Shown one piece after another: positions 59,375 through 64,000 of a stretch of DNA of 64,000 nt. The position numbers were made by a program, and so were the translations under genes. Source of the stretch: Gyrodactylus bullatarudis (taxonomy: Eukaryota; Platyhelminthes; Monogenea; Gyrodactylidea; Gyrodactylidae); the NCBI GenBank assembly GCA_012064415.1, contig SSNU01000129.1, positions 91,438 to 155,437 of the forward strand. The letters are read 5' to 3'. How positions within the stretch are numbered: position 1 is the stretch's first letter; each line of letters opens with the position of its first letter. Under the pieces are notes generated by a model that worked only from the letters and a program-made list of their open reading frames with translations, was not told the DNA's origin and ran no database searches.

Positions 59375-59640
59375 TTATAATTCAACTCCCAAACGATGAT
59401 GAGCATTAGAAAAGATTTAGCATAATTAACTTTCTTTTTTTATTTTTTCCTAAAAATCTTCTTTTCTCGCTTAAGCTGCTGCATTTAGCAAGCCTTGCAC
59501 CTGCTACAAAAACGCAGATGGAACGTCAAGAGACAGTCGTTTGCATCTAGCTCAACCATTAGAAGTGGTCACTTGACGCCTACGATACACTCTACGATCG
59601 TAAATCAAATACTTTCAAATCAATAAATATTTTCTTACTA
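59375..59640. repeat. Repeat copy with 170-bp G+C-richer insertion
   Basis: The flanks AACTCCCAAACGATGATG ... GATTTAGCATAATTAAC and CAAATCAATAAATATT match 26288-26385. Between them, about 59455-59605 is a segment of nearly balanced composition absent from the other copy. One plus-strand frame there reads AAAFSKPCTCYKNADGTSRD and SRLHLAQPLEVVT before a stop. Origin unknown: exon, retrocopy or short interspersed element. Confidence 0.45.
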
Positions 59641-61204
59641 ATTTGTTGGTCCTATGGAGTCATGTCTATAGATGTCCATTGTAGGAACAGATTTCAGATA
59701 TTTAAAGGTGTTAGATATTTCGAGTTTTATTCAAATTTTTAGAATGATAAGGACATAATAGAGCTAAATCTGTTCAAATTGACGTTCATAGTGAAATTCT
59801 GTTTCCTTGTCTAATGAGGATCCTAAAAGATAACTTTAGATCCTTGAAATCAACAAGAATTCTCAGCTCAAAGTTTAAAAAAATGGAACCAACTCCTAAT
59901 TTATTTTACAAACAAAAGATCGACTAGAGTAGTATCATCAAATTGCGATCAGTAGATATTAGTGATTTTTGGATCGATTTTCCATCCTGAAACACTATAA
60001 TTAATCATATACTCGACGATAACGTAATATACCATCTGTTAGCTTAGCTCTCAAATATTCTAGTAAATTTATTTCAAGTATTAACCATTCTTATAAACCA
60101 TTATATACGTATATATATATAGTCAAATCAAGAAAATTATGTTTTTCCATTAAGTTATCATCAAATTTTCAATTTTTATCTCGGAATGATTTAACAAACT
60201 GTATTTCCCCTACTCAAACGCATACACACTTGTTGTGCAATAAATCATTAAAGGAAATGATACAAATGATATTTGTTTAAATAAATGAAAAAATTAAATA
60301 ATGAAGAAACAGTATTTGTAAAGTTCATTACGGAGAAATATTTAGTACAGTACCAAAGTTTTAGGAACAAATAAATCATTTATATTTTTTGATTCTTCTG
60401 ATTAAAGTAAAGAAAAGATTTAATTTGAGTATTGAGCAAGAAAAAATGTAAATTATATAATTCGTCCTAATGAAAATTCCGATCTTTGAAAATATTTACA
60501 TTCAATCCAAGGAAATCTTATTTTTAAATAAACACATGCTACTTTTTAATCTGAAATTGATATCAATCTAATACCTTTTAACTTGATATAACTTTCTTTT
60601 TATTAAGTTGTAAACAGAGGAAATTTTAGAATTAGTTCAACCTTTTAACAACATTTCAAGATTATCAATACTCACTGACTAATTTGAGGGCTTGTCCGAA
60701 TTGTAGTATATTGACAATGAAAATCACTAGAAACATCATATTCTTTCTACTACTCCACTTGAAGTTTCTAAAAATTGAATACGGGTTTATCTCATTGTTT
60801 TTTTGATAGAATAATAATTTTCTAACTTTATTTATCTAAACAGAATCTTGGTTTTTGTCTATTTGGGTGCAAATCTCTATGGTCTTTCACTTAACCTGTG
60901 TCTTATCCGGCGTGACATGATTTTTGCACCAGATAATCTAGTATTCCTTTAAATCCTTTACATTCAGAAATGTTATCAAGTAAATACGTTACGTTCTCAA
61001 ATTCTGATTGGTTCTTGATCGTGGTTGGCTATCATCTCTATCCCTATACTGATGCATCATAATGAACGAATTAGAAGAAACATTTCAAACTAAACAATAC
61101 CATGTTCAGCACTGGACTAAAATTTATGGTGTAATTCATTAAAAGGATTATTAGTGAATGATAGCAAGTTTAATCTCATCAAAGTCTAGTTCTATTTTTT
61201 GTTT
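59641..61204. other. AT-rich interval, no recognised gene
   Basis: A fold-back fragment lies at 59775-59890. Nothing else is recognised. Confidence 0.35.
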
Positions 61205-61650
61205 TTTATTAAGTAGTTTAGGTAAAAGGATTTCTGGGGCAAGTACAGTTTCCACTTTCACGATCTGAAGAAAAAAATCAATTCTTATGGCAAATATTTC
61301 AAATCTAGAGATGGCGTAGAGTTCGCATTTTTTGAACTTTGAGTTAAAATTTTTGATTTACAAGTGAGAAAGTGAAAAAATTGGTCTTTTGGGATCACGA
61401 TTAATCATAGCTATAAAATATGGTGAATAAGATTTTTAGAATACGCACATCATCGACTACTCGTGAGCCTGTGTATCAATTTCTCACTTTTAAATCAATA
61501 ATAATTTTCAACTTAAAATTCAAAAAAATAGGATTTCTAGATTGGAAATAAGCCCTTAAATTGATTTTTTACTTCAGATCGTGAAAGTGAAAACTATCAA
61601 AAAATCTTGATCAAATTCGATAACTTGATGAACAAATTTATGATTTTTGT
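61205..61650. repeat. Fold-back element FB11
   Basis: Mirror blocks TTTCCACTTTCACGATCTGA versus CAGATCGTGAAAGTGAAAAC, and ATTTTTTGAACTTTGAGTT versus ACTTAAAATTCAAAAAAAT. Both ends are decayed. Confidence 0.65.
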
Positions 61651-61746
61651 GAAAATTAAACAAAAAGTCGATATACGAAAAACGGCCTAATTTTGGTCAG
61701 ATTGAATTTTTTTCGGAATTTTTTCGAATATCCACATCTTATTCCA

Positions 61747-61926
61747 TGAAAATAAGAAGACGCCAAAGTATTTCACAAATAAAGATCTCTATTTCAGGCA
61801 TACTCATCAGTGTGATACATGCCATATAAGTACAGTTTTTAGAATTTTATAAAATAAGGTCCCTGATGAGTATGCCCGATATAGAGATCTTTATTTGTGA
61901 AATACTTTGGCATCTTCTTATTTTCA
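61747..61926. repeat. 64-bp inverted repeat with ribozyme core in the arms
   Basis: Arms 61747-61810 and 61863-61926 are reverse complements with about three mismatches, separated by 52 bases. Each arm ends exactly at the CTGATGA core of motif D. The left arm on the minus strand plus adjacent loop forms the full motif D; the right arm carries only the 3' half. Confidence 0.85.
61773..61823 (-). ncRNA. Hammerhead-like ribozyme motif D
   Basis: Minus strand. Core CTGATGA (61810-61804) and GAA (61795-61793). Stem I is TCACA (61815-61811) with TGTGA (61777-61773): five pairs, then an A-A mismatch and more pairs (TAC against GTA region). Stem III is ATAGAGATCTTTAT (61792-61779), near-palindromic. 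Predicted cleavage is after T at 61778. GGCAT (61823-61819) is perfectly complementary to ATGCC (61801-61797) just before T-GAA. A TATAAAA lies about 30 bases upstream on the same strand. Confidence 0.78.
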
Positions 61927-61929
61927 TTC

Positions 61930-62980
61930 AAACATTTAATGACATCGGTAGCACAGCTCAAAACCAATGTTTCTGAACATCTCTCTCAACATCTTATTCC
62001 GTTTTAGAATTCAAAAAATTATTTTTCTCTTTGAATCTAGTGATATGCATTTTTTTAATTAAAAAAAACTTTGAACAAGGATGAAAAAGACACATAAAAA
62101 ACTAAAACTCGATATCAAAATTTATTTTTTTTATAAATACACTAAACTTCCTAGAAAATGTATTATCCGAAAAATAATCGATCGAAATATTTCTACCTGA
62201 TTACTCATGAGTACGACCAAAATATTTTTAGAACCTCGTGTATTCTGAAGTGCCAAATAAGCCTTGAACTTCACAATAGAGTAATAAAAAATTTTATTTT
62301 GGTTAATATCACTATGCTCTTGCCTCTAAACCTTTTTCCATTAATCTAGCTCCATTAATAAGCGAAATATTTTTTTTTCGTTCTACATCAATAAAAATAA
62401 CTTCATCCGATGCAGAATGAAAAGTTGTTTCACTTGCCCAAATTTTATGCGTCAATATCATAATCGGTGAAAACTAGACGAGTTCAAAGTTTATATCATC
62501 GGGATTTTCGTTTTCGAATGAAAATCGATAAAGTTCCATTTTTAATCTGACTTTAGTTATGGACCCCCGATTTTTTTACCGATGACGTCATACATATCAT
62601 GTAAGCTTTGCCATGTTGGGAGACTCCCGTTCTTATTCTAATAATGAAGGATGTTGAATGATTATAATGTTAGCAGATCCCTATCTTCACACCAATCTTT
62701 TTCACAAAACTATTGAATTCATAAGTGAACCTCAAAATCCCTGTTATTGTCGATACTGATTTAATCATTTATTATGAATCTTTCAGTTTTATACGAAATT
62801 ATTGTGCTAATCAAAATGAACCAATCAGAATCGGGAAAAAATAAATCAAGAGAAATTGAGTGAAATCACCATTGAAAAACCTTGAATAACTTCTGAACCA
62901 GAAAAGATAACTGGTCATGCGAGTTATCATTGGATAGAGGAATAAATTTTACATTCTTTCCGCCATTAAAATTTGAGATT
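61930..62980. other. AT-rich interval, no recognised gene
   Basis: CCGATGCAGAATGAAAAGTTG near 62410 resembles a block of the Tc1/mariner-like arms at 58405. No gene recognised. Confidence 0.35.
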
Positions 62981-62983
62981 TTC

Positions 62984-63253
62984 TCAAAATAAGACAGCCT
63001 GTCGAAGAGTGAGAACAACAAAGTGCATGTCATTTTTTGCTAATTTTTCATCTTTTTTCAACTTTAGACCAATTTTAAGGATGATCCATTCCAGAAGCAC
63101 GTTTGAAATTTTCACGCTCTTTCCAGTTGGCAGAGCAGGATCATAGTTATCAAACTTGACCAATTTCTCTACTAAGATTAGACGCATCGATTCTGTAGGA
63201 TGCTGAAATTCCATGATATTTTCAAGTGAATATTCGATCAATAATTTTCCCAA
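62984..63253 (-). CDS. Unidentified 89-codon ORF below LINE RT
   Basis: Minus-strand ORF starting MGKLLIEYSLENIMEFQHPT, then MRLILVEKLVKFDNYDPALP, SVKISNVLLEWIILKIGLK and a C-terminus of KLAKNDMHFVVLTLRQAVLF. Composition is balanced, with amphipathic helices, and it begins 52 bases after the stop of the LINE RT frame at 63305. It could be a decayed part of that element or an exon. I do not recognise the family. Confidence 0.35.
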   Translation of the reverse strand: MGKLLIEYSLENIMEFQHPTESMRLILVEKLVKFDNYDPALPTGKSVKISNVLLEWIILKIGLKLKKDEKLAKNDMHFVVLTLRQAVLF

Positions 63254-63304
63254 TATAAAAGGTGAAATAATTAAAAATGGGGGTCAAGAAGTGATTTTGA
63301 ATAG

Positions 63305-64000
63305 TCAATTTTTGATCTGACATTTAAGAGATTTAAGATCATGTAGATTGTCACATTCGCAAAGTGAAAACCTTTTTTCTAACAATCTTAGAGGAACAAA
63401 ATGAGGGTCCAGAAAATTTTCTTCATAAGTTGAGTTTCTGAGATTGTAACCTTTATTCACATTTGAAACAAATGTTATAAAGAACTTCACAACAAAAGCT
63501 AACCTTCTGACCCATAAAGGTGACAGACCAGATGATATAATTAAGTCATAATATGGGTATAGGCAAGGAAATATTGATTTTAGAAATTTATATTGGATTT
63601 GTTCCAATGCAATAGCACTTTTGTAAGTAATGCTAGGAGTAAGAGGAGCAACATAGTCAAAATGTGGTAGGACTAGGCTTTTATATGCTCTGAGTTTAAG
63701 TTTTGGAGAATCCAAAAAGCGATTAATACAATATAATCGCTTATAGATAATATCTATCTTGGCGGTCGGTGAGATTTTAAGATTTGATGAGATAGCATAT
63801 CCAAGGTCAAAAGTAGTGGATAAGACAAATTCTCCCGGAATTAAGAGGTTATCAACAAATGACTCAGGAAGGCCATTAGGCAGCATAATCCTACATTTCT
63901 GACGATTTATTTCTAGAACCATTAGATCTAGAGATATTTTTAATGTTTTAAAATAGTTATTAATTTGAAATATGTCAAGCATATTGTTGACTGGAAAAAC
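63305..64000 (-). pseudogene. LINE reverse transcriptase C-terminal part, partial
   Basis: Minus-strand frame open to the window edge (225 codons from the first Met, extending upstream of it). It carries LEINRQKCRIM, the N-x-x-K-C block after motif C, then TTFDLGYAISSNLKISPTAK, KIDIIYKRLYCINRF, LRAYKSLVLPHFDYVAPLTP (the thumb block Y-x-S-L-V-L-P-H-x-D-Y) and LEQIQYKFLKSIFPCLY. This is the palm/thumb and C-terminal part of a Jockey/CR1-like LINE; the catalytic ADD motif lies outside the window. The frame is intact over the visible part, so this copy may be younger than the one at 4.5-6.9 kb. Confidence 0.85.

Noticed and set aside
1..64000. CRISPR array, prokaryotic operons or ribosome binding sites
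   Set aside because: The window is eukaryotic: introns, retrotransposons, no regular spacer-repeat pattern.

Overview
The window is about 70% A+T, non-coding-rich metazoan DNA, probably from a compact-intron invertebrate. Signs of this are GT-AG introns of about 0.6 kb, immunoglobulin-domain exons bounded by phase-1 introns, and a mixed load of Penelope-like, LINE, piggyBac, hAT and Tc1/mariner-like remnants. A copepod such as a sea louse would fit, but the sequence does not settle the species. I see no intact, complete gene. The only part that looks like a host gene is a pair of minus-strand Ig exons at 20.8-21.9 kb.

Layout. 0-1 kb: Penelope-like element (PLE), minus strand, with a GIY-YIG tail and a deleted reverse-transcriptase core. 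3.6-4.3 kb: 5' end of a piggyBac transposon. 4.5-6.9 kb: decayed LINE with ORF1, endonuclease and RT. 7.4-8.2 kb and 9.2-9.7 kb: two copies of a module made of a basic C-terminal tail, a CCAAT/TATA promoter, a ribozyme-like RNA and a short ORF start. A third copy at 19.4-19.7 kb keeps the TATA box, ribozyme and ORF start. 12.4-13.3 kb: hAT-type transposase remnant. 15.3-15.7 kb: unidentified coding fragment. 19.15-19.4 kb: 3' end of a piggyBac. 20.8-21.9 kb: Ig exons. 31.2 and 56.7 kb: a 490-bp, nearly identical duplication. 34.1-34.6 kb: second PLE tail. 40.7-40.9 kb: third PLE tail. 25-61 kb: many palindromic fold-back elements. 50.4-50.9 kb: LINE RT tail. 58.1-59.3 kb: Tc1/mariner-like inverted-repeat element with an assembly gap. 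63.0-64.0 kb: another LINE RT tail running off the window.

The most interesting signal is a set of about ten dispersed hammerhead-ribozyme-like sequences (CUGANGA ... GAA with A15.1-U16.1). They share one design. A strand just upstream of stem I is complementary to the strand just before GAA. Stem III is usually a palindrome with little or no loop. Stem I closes across the predicted cleavage site. The sequences of all three helices differ between copies while pairing is largely kept, which is the pattern of a selected RNA fold. Two copies sit directly in PLE 3' regions, three between a TATA box and a conserved ORF start, two inside a MITE family, and one in a perfect-arm inverted repeat. This fits published reports of hammerhead motifs in Penelope-like elements. 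The near absence of a normal stem II hairpin, replaced by pairing with an upstream strand, and the AATAAA signal inside stem III look unusual.

All calls come from reading the sequence by eye; no database search or folding program was run.
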